From F23-B02 sp045601285 (GTDB taxonomy: Bacteria > Bacillota > Clostridia > Oscillospirales > Oscillospiraceae): DNA of 57,575 nt. How positions within the stretch are numbered: the stretch's first letter is position 1; each line of letters opens with the position of its first letter. Positions 27,257 to 36,239 of the stretch are shown piece after piece. The notes beneath the pieces are model-generated. The model was not told the DNA's origin and searched no databases. It saw nothing but the letters and a program-made list of their open reading frames with translations. Position numbers and translations under genes: made by a program. The DNA lies in NCBI GenBank assembly GCA_045601285.1, contig JAZRZJ010000053.1, positions 1 through 57,575 on the forward strand, in the 5' to 3' direction.

Positions 27257-27984
27257 AAAGAACTGTGGGTGCGCTGCTCCTGCTGGCGATGCTGCTTGCG
27301 CTCTGCTCCTGCGGCACGGGCGACGGCAAGGAAAAAGAAACGGCGGAGCCGAAAGCCTCCGGGGTCCCGCTCACCGATAAGGATATATGGGCGCAGACGG
27401 TTTTGGACCGCTATAATATGAATTATGCGGATTACGCAGAATACTGGAGCATGATTTGTGACTGCTATTTCGGCGAGGATTTCGTCAGCCTTGTGAATAT
27501 CCTTTCCGGTTGCGAAAACCTGGGATTTTCTCTGACAGAGAAGAACGCGGAGATTGAAAAAAGGCGCAGCGAATATGCGGAAAAGTACGGCAGCGACTGG
27601 CATTTTGAGTATGTGGGCTGCGAAACGGAGCCTCTTGAGGCGCGGGCAAATGAGGATTTTGCCACGGAGCTTGAAAATCTGTATGCCCGCATTTTCGTTC
27701 TGACAAACGAAGCGGCCCGGTGGAACGACAGCGCGTGGAACAATTTCGCCGACGGCCTCGGATGTGATACGGAAACCGCAAGGAAGATCGTGGAGCTGTA
27801 TGCGGCAATGGGCGAAAAATGCCACGAAGCAAGCGTTGAGGAAGCCTGCGCGATCAAGGTGACGCTTAAATACAGCGACAGCGAAACCGTTTACGGCACA
27901 TGGCTGTATAAGGTCAACGGCGTTTACGTTTCCCAGGAGCTAATAGACAATACTTTGGCGCTGATAAATCTGATATACTGTTAA
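27253..27984 (+). CDS. Lipoprotein, unknown function
   Basis: The 243-residue protein has a signal ending in a lipobox-like LCSC (Cys 20), so it is probably anchored to the outer face of the membrane. The mature part is acidic and helical, with no motif I recognise. Its ATG overlaps the previous stop by 4 bp, placing it in the carboxypeptidase operon and suggesting an envelope role. Confidence 0.8.
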   Translation: MKRTVGALLLLAMLLALCSCGTGDGKEKETAEPKASGVPLTDKDIWAQTVLDRYNMNYADYAEYWSMICDCYFGEDFVSLVNILSGCENLGFSLTEKNAEIEKRRSEYAEKYGSDWHFEYVGCETEPLEARANEDFATELENLYARIFVLTNEAARWNDSAWNNFADGLGCDTETARKIVELYAAMGEKCHEASVEEACAIKVTLKYSDSETVYGTWLYKVNGVYVSQELIDNTLALINLIYC

Positions 27985-27985
27985 A

Positions 27986-28025
27986 AAATTCCCGACTTCA
28001 ATCAAAATGAAGTCGGGAATTTTTT
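27986..28025. terminator. Bidirectional terminator between convergent genes
   Basis: AAATTCCCGACTTCA-atcaaaa-TGAAGTCGGGAATTTTTT lies between the lipoprotein gene and the end of the coiled-coil gene, with A and T tracts suited to both strands. Confidence 0.9.
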
Positions 28026-28031
28026 GTGTTC

Positions 28032-29762
28032 TTATTTACCCTGTCGGGCTTTGCTGCGGGCCTCCTCAAACTTCTTGAGGGCGGCCTCGTATTCCCTGCG
28101 CGCCTTTTCGTATTCCATGGATTCAAGGTTGGCGCGGAGCTCGTTGTTTTCGGCTTTCAGGCGGCGTTCCTTTTCAAGCGCACTTTCCTGAGTTGCTTCG
28201 GGAACGGCGACCGGCTTTTCCTCATCAACGGGAGGCTCTTCGGCTGCGGGACTGTCCTTTTTCTTCTTTTCTTTCTTTTCGGGCTTGGGCTCCTCGGGGA
28301 CTATGCCGAGGTCTTCGGGAGTGACGGTAATCTCGTGCTCCTCGTCCACGTCGTCAAAAAGCTCAAGGCTTTCGTCCTCGTAGCCTTCCGTCCTGGGAGC
28401 AATCATTCCGAGGCCGATTTTATATGCACGGAGGCAGACAAGGGCAAGAATTGCCGTAATGACCGAAACGGCGGCAATGCCGATTATGGCGGCAAGCTGT
28501 ATGTCTCCGCTGCCCGAACCGTCGGCAAGGCTGTAGGCAAAGCCCGTGTAGCCCTGCATGGCGCCGTAAACGTTGAGCGCGATTGAAATTGCGGCGGATA
28601 CCGCGGCGGCGATCAGTGCGGTTCTGAGCTTGTTAAGCGTGGGATCAAAGGCGGCAAAGAAGCAGATAATGCCGGCGATAACACCGAAGAAGCTGATTAT
28701 ACGCAGCAGAGAGTAAAGATGCTGGCGCACCTCAAGCTCTGCGGAAACGTTTTCCGAATCCTCCTCCATGTATGTGCGGGAAACGTCCAGGACCTCGTGA
28801 TAGTCGGTCTTGTCGGTGACCCTTCCGGCAATCTCATCATTGGCGAGAAGCGCGGCGATGCCCACGTTGACAATGTCCTGTGCGCTGTCATAGTTCTTCA
28901 GATTTTCGAGAGCGCCTTCCATGGCGTCGCTCTTTTCCTCAAGCTGCTTCTTGCCGTCGTTGAGTTTGCTTTTGCCTGCGTCAAGCTTTGCTTTGCCTTC
29001 GGCAAGCTCCTTCTTGCCTGCGTCAAGCTTTGCGCGTGCCGCGTCAAGCTGCGCCTTGCCTTCTGCAAGCTCTTTTTCCGCTTTCTGCAGCTGAAGCTTT
29101 CCGTCGGCAATCTGCTGTTCGGCATCGGCTATCTGGACATTTGCCTCGGCAAGCTGAGCCTGAGCTGCATTATATGCTGCGATTGCAGAGGCGGCATCAG
29201 CATAACCGTTTCTCTTGGCGGCGGCATCTGCGAGGGGACCGTAGATTGAGTCAAGGGCGAGAATTGCGTTATATGCGGGGGTTGCCTTAATAAGCTGAGC
29301 CTGACCCTCGTCGCGCTGCTCCTTTGCCCAGGCAAGCTGATTCTCGGCTTCCTCAAGGGCTTCTACGGCGTGGTCGTATTCCGCCTTCTTGCTGTCGTAG
29401 AGTGCTTTTGCGGCGGCGTATTCCCTTTCGCCTGCATCGTACTCTGCCTTGCCTTTTTCATACTGAGCCTTGCCCGTATAATACTCGCTTTCGCCTTTGG
29501 CAAGCTCATCGCCGCCGACTTCCTCGGCAGCCTTGCCTTCGGCAAAAGCCTTTTCGTCCTCTGCGCGTTCTTCCGCAAGCCTGTCAAGCTCGTCCACGCT
29601 GACTTCTATGAGATCGATGTTATGAATGATTTCGACCTTCTGTTTGTTTTTGTCCCGCATGATGCCGTCAATGTCATCAAGTCCCGTGAAGGAGGCATAT
29701 ATGCCGAAAATGGAGACAAGAACGAGTATCACGCTGATTGCCGTAAGCAGCGTTCTTTTCAT
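28032..29762 (-). CDS. Coiled-coil membrane protein, partner of the MMPL exporter
   Basis: The 576-residue protein has an N-terminal membrane segment (about 5-27). A long Ala/Lys/Glu coiled coil follows (about 55-300) with repeats such as ELAEGKAQLDAARAKLDAGKKELAEGK. Four further membrane segments lie at about 360-460, then an acidic, Pro/Lys-rich cytoplasmic tail and a final coiled coil. Similar long coiled coils appear in proteins linked to MMPL/YhgE-type envelope transport. It lies directly downstream of the MMPL gene on the same strand, which suggests a functional pair. Confidence 0.8.
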   Translation of the reverse strand: MKRTLLTAISVILVLVSIFGIYASFTGLDDIDGIMRDKNKQKVEIIHNIDLIEVSVDELDRLAEERAEDEKAFAEGKAAEEVGGDELAKGESEYYTGKAQYEKGKAEYDAGEREYAAAKALYDSKKAEYDHAVEALEEAENQLAWAKEQRDEGQAQLIKATPAYNAILALDSIYGPLADAAAKRNGYADAASAIAAYNAAQAQLAEANVQIADAEQQIADGKLQLQKAEKELAEGKAQLDAARAKLDAGKKELAEGKAKLDAGKSKLNDGKKQLEEKSDAMEGALENLKNYDSAQDIVNVGIAALLANDEIAGRVTDKTDYHEVLDVSRTYMEEDSENVSAELEVRQHLYSLLRIISFFGVIAGIICFFAAFDPTLNKLRTALIAAAVSAAISIALNVYGAMQGYTGFAYSLADGSGSGDIQLAAIIGIAAVSVITAILALVCLRAYKIGLGMIAPRTEGYEDESLELFDDVDEEHEITVTPEDLGIVPEEPKPEKKEKKKKDSPAAEEPPVDEEKPVAVPEATQESALEKERRLKAENNELRANLESMEYEKARREYEAALKKFEEARSKARQGK

Positions 29763-29788
29763 AATGTTACTTCCTTTCGCCGTTATGG

Positions 29789-29826
29789 AAAAATAAGAGC
29801 AGCTTTCCCCCGAAGCTCTTATTTTT
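29789..29826 (-). terminator. Intercistronic terminator between the MMPL and coiled-coil genes
   Basis: AAATAAGAGC and GCTCTTATTTTT form a 10-bp stem around a 14-base loop with a T tract. It would reduce read-through from the exporter gene into its partner, or mark separate transcription. Confidence 0.7.
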
Positions 29827-29873
29827 AATTGTTTTTTCGCAGTGCCGTTAAAGCCCGCAGGCTTTTTCGAGGC

Positions 29874-32297
29874 TTATTTATTCTTCTTGCTCTTACCCTT
29901 CTGGTTTTGAAGTGCTTCTTTGCCGCCCGATTGTTTAGAGGAGCTTTTTGCCGTGCTCTTCACATTCTGAGCCGCGGCGCTGCGCCCGAGAGCCTCAAAG
30001 TCGTTTTCAAAACGGGAGGGAACGGAAAGCCTGAGCTGCTTTTTGAAGGTTGTTTTGGCAATGAACCTGTCGCCGAGAAGCAGGATCTGCGGCAGCACGA
30101 ACAGTACAAGAATCAGAGAAATGAAGGTGCCGCGTCCCAGAGCAAAGCCGATGCCGGAGGAAGCGGCCTCGCTGACAAACAGGCCTATGAGCAGACCCGC
30201 CAGCGCAAGAATGCTGCCCGAAGTGAGAAGCGTGGGCAGAGCGCCGTTGATGGCGGCGGTGATGGACTCACGCTTGCCGTAGTTCATTTCGCGGAGCGTA
30301 GTGTACCGGTTGGACAACACAATGGCGTAGTCGATGTTTGCGCCCATCTGAATTGCACCCACAATCAGATAGGAGAGGAAGAATACCTCGCTTCCCGTGA
30401 AATAGGGTATGGTAAAGTTTATCCAGATACTGCCCTGGATAACGGTGATGAGCAGTACCGCCAGACCTACGGAACGGAAGGTGAAGATGATGACAATAAC
30501 AACGAAGAGTGCCGAAAGCACCGTGTTAATAACGCTGTCGGTCTTGAAGGAATCCTCGAGGTCGCGGGAGCTGGTGGTGTTGCCTGCGACGAAGACCTTG
30601 TCGTTGTAGTAGCTTTCCGCAATTTCGTGGATGCGGGCTATAAGAGCATAGGACTCTTCAGACTGTACGGGGTAATCTGAGTATATCAGCATGCGGCTGT
30701 AGGTTGAACCCTTGAGCTGAAGCTTCGCGTCAATAAGCTGATCGTAGTAGTCCTCGATCATATCGACCTGGTCTTTGCCGAGCTCGAGGGCGCCGCTTTC
30801 CGTTTCTTCGTAAAGGAACATGAACAGCTCGACCAAGGGCACTTTGTAGGTGTGCAGAGCCTCCCCCGCCATCTCGTATTCCGAATTGTGCGCCGCGTAC
30901 AAGGCAAACAGCGCCGTGGAGGACATTTCATCAAGTCCCGCAAGCTCGGAAAACTCGTCGATGGAAATTTTGTCGCCGAGGCGGTAATCACCTGCGACCT
31001 CTACGGTTGCAAGACCGAAGGTGGAAATAACGTGGGGGTCCTCCTCAAGCTGTGCCAAAAGCTGCGCCTCAATCTCGTAATCGCCCGAAGGAACGACCAG
31101 CGCCATCATGTTGCTGTTGCCGAAGGTGTCGCGTATGGCAACCTTTGCCTCCTGGCGCTCGTTCATCGTGTACGGCACCTGGCTTTCATAATCGTAGGTG
31201 TAGCCAAGGTTTGTGGCAAAATAGAAGCCTGCCACAAGCACTATAAGGAACAGCGGGGGTATGATTTTGCGGGTTTTCCACGCAAAGCGGCCGACCTTTG
31301 AAATTTTGGGAACAAAATTGCGGTGTCGGCTTCTGTCGATTGCGTTGGCAAATAGCATTACGAGCCCGGGCATGAGCATGAATACCGTCAGCATGGAGAG
31401 AACGATGGACTTGATAAGAACCATTGCCAGATCCTTGCCGAGACCGAACTCCATAAAGCTCATGGCGATGAGACCGCCGATGGTGGTGAGACTGCTGGCG
31501 AAGATTTCGGGAATTGCCTTTGCGAGCGCGGATATCACTGCCTCCCGGGGAGCTTTGGTTCTGTGCTCCTCGGAATAGCGGTTGCAGAGTATGACCGCAT
31601 AGTCAATGGCAAGGGCAAGCTGCAATATCAGCGTTATGGCGTTCGATATGTACGATATGCTCGGGAAGATGAAGTTGGTGCCGAGCTGGATTACCGCAGC
31701 CGTGGCAAACACTATAAGCAGAATGGGAACCTCGGCATAGCTGCGGCTTGTAAGCAGCAGCATGGCAATAACAATAATAACGACAATGACGCCAACCTTG
31801 AGCATGTTTTTGATGATGTTCTTGGTATAATCAAGGCCGACCTCCGTTGAAACGTGTGTGGAGGGATAGTCCTCGATCGCGTCCTTGACATGACGCAGAC
31901 CTATTTCGCTGATGTCGTCGGTGGTCTGTCCCCTGAAGGTTACGTCAAAGAGTGCCGACGAGCCCCTGTAATGCTCGCTGTCGAAGCCGAAGGTGACAGA
32001 CTTTACACCCTGACATTCTTTCAGGCGGTATGACAAATCGAAGGCGTCTTCAATGGAAATGTCATCAACCATGACCTTCGCGGTGCCGTAGGTATAGAAC
32101 TCACTGCCCATTGCGTCCAGCGATTGCCTTGTTTCTGTGTAATCCGGCAGGAAACGGTACAGGTCATTTTCAACAACGGTGAGCCCTGCGGTGAAAACCG
32201 AGGCTACCAGTGCCGCTGCAAATAAAATCATTATTATCACGCGCTTGTCGACAATAAAGGCGGCAAGACGCTTCAGGTTGCGCGTTCTCTTTACCAT
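29874..32297 (-). CDS. MMPL/RND-family membrane exporter
   Basis: This 807-residue transporter has two halves. Each half has a first membrane helix, a large external domain and a bundle of five helices. The conserved stretch ALAIDYAVILCNRYSEEHR in half one and MGANIDYAIVLSNRYTTLREM in half two carries the Asp-Tyr pair of the proton path. The family moves lipids or hydrophobic compounds. I chose the ATG at 32297 because AGAGGAG precedes it. The upstream extension reads through AT-rich intergenic DNA. Confidence 0.9.
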   Translation of the reverse strand: MVKRTRNLKRLAAFIVDKRVIIMILFAAALVASVFTAGLTVVENDLYRFLPDYTETRQSLDAMGSEFYTYGTAKVMVDDISIEDAFDLSYRLKECQGVKSVTFGFDSEHYRGSSALFDVTFRGQTTDDISEIGLRHVKDAIEDYPSTHVSTEVGLDYTKNIIKNMLKVGVIVVIIVIAMLLLTSRSYAEVPILLIVFATAAVIQLGTNFIFPSISYISNAITLILQLALAIDYAVILCNRYSEEHRTKAPREAVISALAKAIPEIFASSLTTIGGLIAMSFMEFGLGKDLAMVLIKSIVLSMLTVFMLMPGLVMLFANAIDRSRHRNFVPKISKVGRFAWKTRKIIPPLFLIVLVAGFYFATNLGYTYDYESQVPYTMNERQEAKVAIRDTFGNSNMMALVVPSGDYEIEAQLLAQLEEDPHVISTFGLATVEVAGDYRLGDKISIDEFSELAGLDEMSSTALFALYAAHNSEYEMAGEALHTYKVPLVELFMFLYEETESGALELGKDQVDMIEDYYDQLIDAKLQLKGSTYSRMLIYSDYPVQSEESYALIARIHEIAESYYNDKVFVAGNTTSSRDLEDSFKTDSVINTVLSALFVVIVIIFTFRSVGLAVLLITVIQGSIWINFTIPYFTGSEVFFLSYLIVGAIQMGANIDYAIVLSNRYTTLREMNYGKRESITAAINGALPTLLTSGSILALAGLLIGLFVSEAASSGIGFALGRGTFISLILVLFVLPQILLLGDRFIAKTTFKKQLRLSVPSRFENDFEALGRSAAAQNVKSTAKSSSKQSGGKEALQNQKGKSKKNK

Positions 32298-32399
32298 TTG
32301 AGCTCCTCTTGACTGAATATTTATAAAAATGGGCATAAAGACAATTATACAAGTATATATAATAAGATAAATAATCAAGAACTGCAAGTACATTTCGGC

Positions 32400-32426
32400 A
32401 TTTTTATGTAAAGTTTACATAAAAAT
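32400..32426. promoter_or_regulatory. Perfect 27-bp palindrome, possible operator
   Basis: ATTTTTATGTAAA and TTTACATAAAAAT flank a single central G between the divergent exporter gene and the small gene at 32534. A repressor site or a weak two-way terminator are both possible. Confidence 0.45.
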
Positions 32427-32471
32427 TTTCTTTTGAGGGACAAAAATTTGCCCAAAGGCATAATTTATATA

Positions 32472-32500
32472 TTGCCGAGGCGTTTCCGTTAAACTATAAT
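32472..32500 (+). promoter_or_regulatory. Promoter of the small membrane gene
   Basis: TTGCCG (32472-32477) and TATAAT (32495-32500) are separated by 17 bp. Confidence 0.65.
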
Positions 32501-32533
32501 GATGCCGTAAGGCACGATGAAAGGACGATTCAA

Positions 32534-32740
32534 ATGAAAGAACTGACCTCCCCTGCAGTCAGCACACCGGCGGCGTTAGGCCCACGCGATGCGGCGCTCC
32601 TCCGCGCCTATGCTCGCGGGTTCCGTGACGCAGCTGAAAGTGAAGTCTCTGAGCGGGACGCATACTCTCCTCTTTCCCCTGCGGCAATGCTGTTCGGCTT
32701 TCTGTGCTGGGCCGCCATGCTGTTTTTCGTTTTCAGGTGA
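32534..32740 (+). CDS. Small single-TM protein
   Basis: The 68-residue protein has one hydrophobic C-terminal helix (about 49-67, AAMLFGFLCWAAMLFFVF) and a charged N-terminal half. A good promoter and an AAAGGA ribosome site 8 bp upstream support translation. No family was recognised. It precedes spo0A by 281 bp. Confidence 0.55.
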   Translation: MKELTSPAVSTPAALGPRDAALLRAYARGFRDAAESEVSERDAYSPLSPAAMLFGFLCWAAMLFFVFR

Positions 32741-32807
32741 AATCAATATGCCGGATATTCGCGGATTTTTCTCTGCGCAGATGTCCGGCACATATTAAAA
32801 ATAAGTT

Positions 32808-32908
32808 TTCGACAAAATTCGACAAACGGCATTATAAAACGGCAAACTAATTTGTAATCAGACACGGAAACGTCGAATTATGTCAACAAAATTACTTGTC
32901 CCTCGACA
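32808..32908 (+). promoter_or_regulatory. Spo0A boxes upstream of spo0A
   Basis: Two exact copies of TTCGACA (complement of the 0A box TGTCGAA) lie at 32808-32814 and 32818-32824, exactly one helical turn apart. One-mismatch copies lie at 32871-32877 (CGTCGAA) and 32902-32908 (CTCGACA). The last is inside a CTTGTC-cctc-GACAAG inverted repeat. This fits autoregulation by phosphorylated Spo0A. Confidence 0.75.
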
Positions 32909-33021
32909 AGATTTCACAAAAAATTGTGTTGATATATGGTAAATTTATCTCGCAAAGCGGTAGTTTTTGCTCAAAAACACTACTCGTTGCCTTATATGCA
33001 AAATTGTGGAGGAAATATATT

Positions 33022-33807
33022 ATGGAAACCAAAACGAGAGTTCTGATAGTTGATTCAAACGAAGACTTCCGAAACCTTGTGACCGAGCTTTTGCGCGGCG
33101 AGGAGGATATGGAGCCCGTGGGCTGCGCCGCCGACGGAATCGAGGCGCTGGCGTTGACTGCGGAGTACCGTCCCGACGTTGTTGTCATGGACATCGTGCT
33201 GCGCAATCTTGACGGCATTGAGGTGCTGAAGCGTCTGCCCGAGGCCTGCCCCGAAGCAAAGGCGCTTGTGGTGTCTGGATTTTATAATGACAAGGTGATT
33301 TCGGACTGTGCCTCGGCAGGCGCAAGCTACTTCATTCCCAAGCCCTGCGATGCTGCAACCCTTCTCGGACGTATCCGCCAGATTCAAGCTTATTCGGAAA
33401 AGCCCTCGCTCACCGTGAGCGCCGTCCCTCAGACAAGCCGCGGCGAAGCCTCCCTTGAGGCGATGGTTACGGAAATCATTCACGAAATCGGCGTGCCGGC
33501 TCACATCAAGGGCTACCAGTATCTCCGCGAGGCGATCATTCTGACCATTAACGACATGGACATCATAAACGCCGTGACGAAGGTGCTGTATCCCACGGTG
33601 GCGAAGAAGTTCAACACCACCCCGAGCCGAGTGGAGCGTGCAATCCGCCATGCCATCGAGGTCGCATGGGATCGCGGCGATATCGAAGTTTTGCAAAAGT
33701 TCTTCGGCTACACCGTAAGCAACATCAAGGGCAAGCCCACGAATTCGGAGTTCATCGCGATGATCGCGGACTGTTTGAGCCTCCGTCAGAAGCAGGGCGT
33801 GAGGTAG
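33022..33807 (+). CDS. spo0A: Sporulation master regulator Spo0A (hybrid gene)
   Basis: The 261-residue response regulator has a receiver domain with phospho-acceptor Asp57 (VVVMDIVLRN) and Lys107 (PKPCD). A linker follows, then the Spo0A-specific DNA-binding domain (about 145-261, HEIGVPAHIKGYQYLREAI...). The ATG at 33022 follows TGGAGGAAA. From Ile153 to the stop, the sequence is duplicated at 49898-50227. The present 3' end was therefore probably supplied by an integrated element. It differs from the displaced native domain at Asn198 (Gly) and Val223 (Thr) plus many silent sites. Confidence 0.93.
   Translation: METKTRVLIVDSNEDFRNLVTELLRGEEDMEPVGCAADGIEALALTAEYRPDVVVMDIVLRNLDGIEVLKRLPEACPEAKALVVSGFYNDKVISDCASAGASYFIPKPCDAATLLGRIRQIQAYSEKPSLTVSAVPQTSRGEASLEAMVTEIIHEIGVPAHIKGYQYLREAIILTINDMDIINAVTKVLYPTVAKKFNTTPSRVERAIRHAIEVAWDRGDIEVLQKFFGYTVSNIKGKPTNSEFIAMIADCLSLRQKQGVR
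33478..33540 (+). other. Left attachment site (attL) inside spo0A
   Basis: Homology with the right end starts at 33478. The first long identical block is 33502-33539 (38 bp), matching 49922-49959. Crossover probably took place in this interval. Further identical blocks downstream (33550-33590, 33721-33758) belong to the copied 3' end. Confidence 0.65.
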
Positions 33808-33859
33808 GAAAAACGTAGGAAATTCAAGGCTTTGCGGTTTGTCAGAAAACGGCAGCGCA

Positions 33860-33980
33860 CCTATGAACACGGTGAAAGTTCGATTGATAATTGCCGTTTA
33901 AGCCTATAAACTTTTTTGCCGGAAGCTATGAACACCTCTTATTCATTGGGTAAAATTCAGACCAATGAACAAGGGGTGTT
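33860..33980 (+). promoter_or_regulatory. Putative integrase arm sites and hairpin upstream of int
   Basis: CCTATGAACA (33860-33869) and GCTATGAACA (33925-33934) have an inverted counterpart TGTTCATAGG at the far end (49793-49802). CCAATGAACAAGGGGTGT (33962-33979) resembles CCAATGAATACAAGGTGT at 49850-49867. It is also the inverted partner of ACACCTCTTATTCATTGG (33932-33949), giving a long hairpin just before the int start. Confidence 0.55.
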
Positions 33981-33987
33981 TATTGCT

Positions 33988-34980
33988 ATGCAGGACTTAT
34001 CATTTGACTGTCAGATCGACGAATTCATGGTGTACTGTCAGAGTGAACAATTGCGAGAGAAAACCATGCTGAGCTACGAACAGGCGCTGCGGCTGTTTCA
34101 GCGATGGTGTCGGGAAGAGCTCCGGATCGAATCCGTCGATAAGGTGACGGAGAGCGTCATTCGGCGCTACATCAACGACTTGCAGACACGGGGCAAATAC
34201 TCATTTTATGCCGACGATTCCAAACGCGGCACGAACTGTCCCGAACGTCGGCGGGATTATCGCAAAACGGTCAGCGTCACGACGATCAACAACTACATCC
34301 GCGATCTGCGGGTGTTCTTCAACTGGCTTGACCGTGACTACATGCTGCAAAAGAATCCGATGAAAAAGGTCAAACAACTCAAGACCAACCGAAACGCAAA
34401 GGAATACATAGCGGACGAGGATTTTCGCAAGCTGATAAACGGTCTTGACAGATCGTACTATTCCGAATACCGCGATCACACCATGATCATGCTCATGATC
34501 GACAGCGGCATGAGACTTGGTGAATGCTCCTGTCTGCTTGTGGACGATGTAGATATCAGCGGCAATAAGATTTTTCTGCGTGCGGACGTGACAAAAGGAC
34601 GCAAGGATCGCACGGTGTATTTTTCTCCGAAGACCGGCAGTCTTCTCCGCCGTTGGCTGCAATTCAAGGACAGATATGTGGAGAGCGGCTATCTGTTTCC
34701 CGTCAAATACAGCGGCGCTCCCGTTCAGGTGACCACCTTCGAGACCAACTTCAAAAAGTATCTGCGCAGAGCGGGGCTTAGTGAAAAGATATCCCCTCAC
34801 TGTCTGCGGAATAACTTTGCAAAACGCTGTCTCATGAGCGGCATGGATATCTACACTCTGAGCAAGATATTGGGTCATTCAAGCGTTACCGTCACCGAGG
34901 AAGCATACCTTGATCTCACGGAGGACGATATCGGCAGACGGTACCGCAATTTCAGTCCTGTTGAGCACATGGGATATTAA
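33988..34980 (+). CDS. int: Tyrosine recombinase (element integrase)
   Basis: The 330-residue phage-type integrase has a SAM-like core-binding domain (about 10-120) and a full catalytic domain: Arg176 (SGMRLGEC), Lys203, His271-x-x-Arg274 (PHCLRNNF), His297 (LGHSSV) and the nucleophile Tyr307 (EEAYLDL). I chose the ATG at 33988 because AAGGGGTG lies 9 bp upstream. An earlier ATG at 33928 has poor spacing and would run through the hairpin. Its position next to the restored spo0A makes it the likely integration enzyme. Confidence 0.92.
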   Translation: MQDLSFDCQIDEFMVYCQSEQLREKTMLSYEQALRLFQRWCREELRIESVDKVTESVIRRYINDLQTRGKYSFYADDSKRGTNCPERRRDYRKTVSVTTINNYIRDLRVFFNWLDRDYMLQKNPMKKVKQLKTNRNAKEYIADEDFRKLINGLDRSYYSEYRDHTMIMLMIDSGMRLGECSCLLVDDVDISGNKIFLRADVTKGRKDRTVYFSPKTGSLLRRWLQFKDRYVESGYLFPVKYSGAPVQVTTFETNFKKYLRRAGLSEKISPHCLRNNFAKRCLMSGMDIYTLSKILGHSSVTVTEEAYLDLTEDDIGRRYRNFSPVEHMGY

Positions 34981-34997
34981 AACAACAACTTCTAATG

Positions 34998-35035
34998 AAA
35001 ACATGGTCGGAAATAACAACTTCCGACCATGTTTT
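34998..35035. terminator. Bidirectional terminator between int and the WYL gene
   Basis: AAAACATGGTCGGAA-ataacaac-TTCCGACCATGTTTT is a perfect 15-bp stem between two convergent genes. Confidence 0.88.
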
Positions 35036-35046
35036 ATCATCTTTTA

Positions 35047-36132
35047 TCAACTTTCGTATTTCTTCAGGATAGTTTTCAAGAACTTTTTCATACCTTCCAC
35101 AGCTTCCGGGGGATCAATTATCACAGCGCTTTCACGGAAGCCACATACCCACGAATAAAACTGCCTGCTGATCGCAACATCCGTCTTCACAATAAAGTGA
35201 TGGGCGTCTTCAAATATGTACTTCGTTCCGTTCTCGGTGCCGAATCGTTCAATGACCGTGTCGAGCATGGACATGATAAAGCGGATGCTGACGTGTTCTG
35301 TCTTGCCCTCAAACATGGAGAATACCCGCTGCGTGTAGGTGCTCATGTCGATCTGTGCGTACTCTTCCTTGCCCTCGCGGGGATCGGACAGCTTCTTGAC
35401 CTCTTTCATGCGGTCAACGCGGTAGGTCATCATCCTTTGCCTTTTGTCGTCAAAGGCAAGCAGATAGTAGTTGCCTTCGTTTATCAGCAGCATGAAGGGA
35501 CTGACGATGTATCTTTCGCCCTTTTTCTTTTCGATCCTCTCTTCACGGTTATTGAATGAGTATTTCGTGTATTTGAAGCTGATCTTCTTGTCGTCTCTGA
35601 CGGCTTCCTTTATTTTCAGCATGGAGGCCATGACCCAACGATTGTATGTCTTCGTGCGTCCTACAACGTAGACCTCGTTTTCAAGCTCTTTGACTTGTGC
35701 CTCGCTGCACAGGGAATCTATTGCATGGAGCAGATTTTTTTCCTGCGGCTTGGATATGAATTTGGTTGCCCGGACGCATTCGGCAAGCAGACGCAGATCG
35801 TCAAACTCATACGGGCGCTGTGTCACCTTGTAGCCGTGCAGCTTTCTGTCGTATTCGACGGCATAACCGAGCATTTCACTTTCGTCAATATCGTCGTCTC
35901 TGTAAAGCTCCTGCTCACGTGATAAAAGGTAGAGCATGTCATTGATGTCGCGGGAGATCGAATGCCGGTCTGCTCTGATGCCATACTGTTCAAGGTGAGA
36001 AATGATATCGCTGCTGCTGACCGCATGATCTTCATCCGTGCGTCGGAGCAGGAAATGCCACACGAGCAGGGACTTGTATTTCTGCCCCGGCCTCTTCCCG
36101 CCTTGGTTGCTGTTCTTAATCGGAGATGCCAT
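35047..36132 (-). CDS. WYL-domain transcriptional regulator
   Basis: The 361-residue protein has an N-terminal winged helix (about 15-80, LLVWHFLLRRTDEDHAVSSSDIISHLEQ...RHSISRDI). The WYL domain follows (about 175-255, KISFKYTKY...YIVSPFMLLINEGNYYLLAFDDKR...YRVDRMKEV), then a WCX-type C-terminal region. WYL regulators often repress defence genes and respond to nucleic-acid-type ligands. GGGAGG precedes the ATG at 36132. It faces the ATPase-TOPRIM operon across a promoter with candidate operators. Confidence 0.88.
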   Translation of the reverse strand: MASPIKNSNQGGKRPGQKYKSLLVWHFLLRRTDEDHAVSSSDIISHLEQYGIRADRHSISRDINDMLYLLSREQELYRDDDIDESEMLGYAVEYDRKLHGYKVTQRPYEFDDLRLLAECVRATKFISKPQEKNLLHAIDSLCSEAQVKELENEVYVVGRTKTYNRWVMASMLKIKEAVRDDKKISFKYTKYSFNNREERIEKKKGERYIVSPFMLLINEGNYYLLAFDDKRQRMMTYRVDRMKEVKKLSDPREGKEEYAQIDMSTYTQRVFSMFEGKTEHVSIRFIMSMLDTVIERFGTENGTKYIFEDAHHFIVKTDVAISRQFYSWVCGFRESAVIIDPPEAVEGMKKFLKTILKKYES

Positions 36133-36152
36133 ACCCGGTGCCTCCCTGAAGA

Positions 36153-36170
36153 TTGAAGTGTATATTTCAA
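36153..36170. promoter_or_regulatory. 18-bp operator-like site upstream of the WYL gene
   Basis: TTGAAGTGTATATTTCAA fits the pattern TTGAA-N8-TTCAA shared with 38255-38272 and 48360-48377. It lies between the WYL start codon and a candidate extended -10 (TGCTACACT on the minus strand). That position would suit autorepression. Confidence 0.55.
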
Positions 36171-36239
36171 GTGTAGCATAGAGGACGGAAAAAGGCACGG
36201 ATTATTTTGAGGATTTTGGTGAAATGTGTACGGTATTTT

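Noticed and set aside
33022..33807. Simple tandem duplication of spo0A
   Set aside because: Only the 3' part is repeated, the two copies are separated by foreign DNA, and an integrase gene adjoins the intact copy, so site-specific integration explains more.
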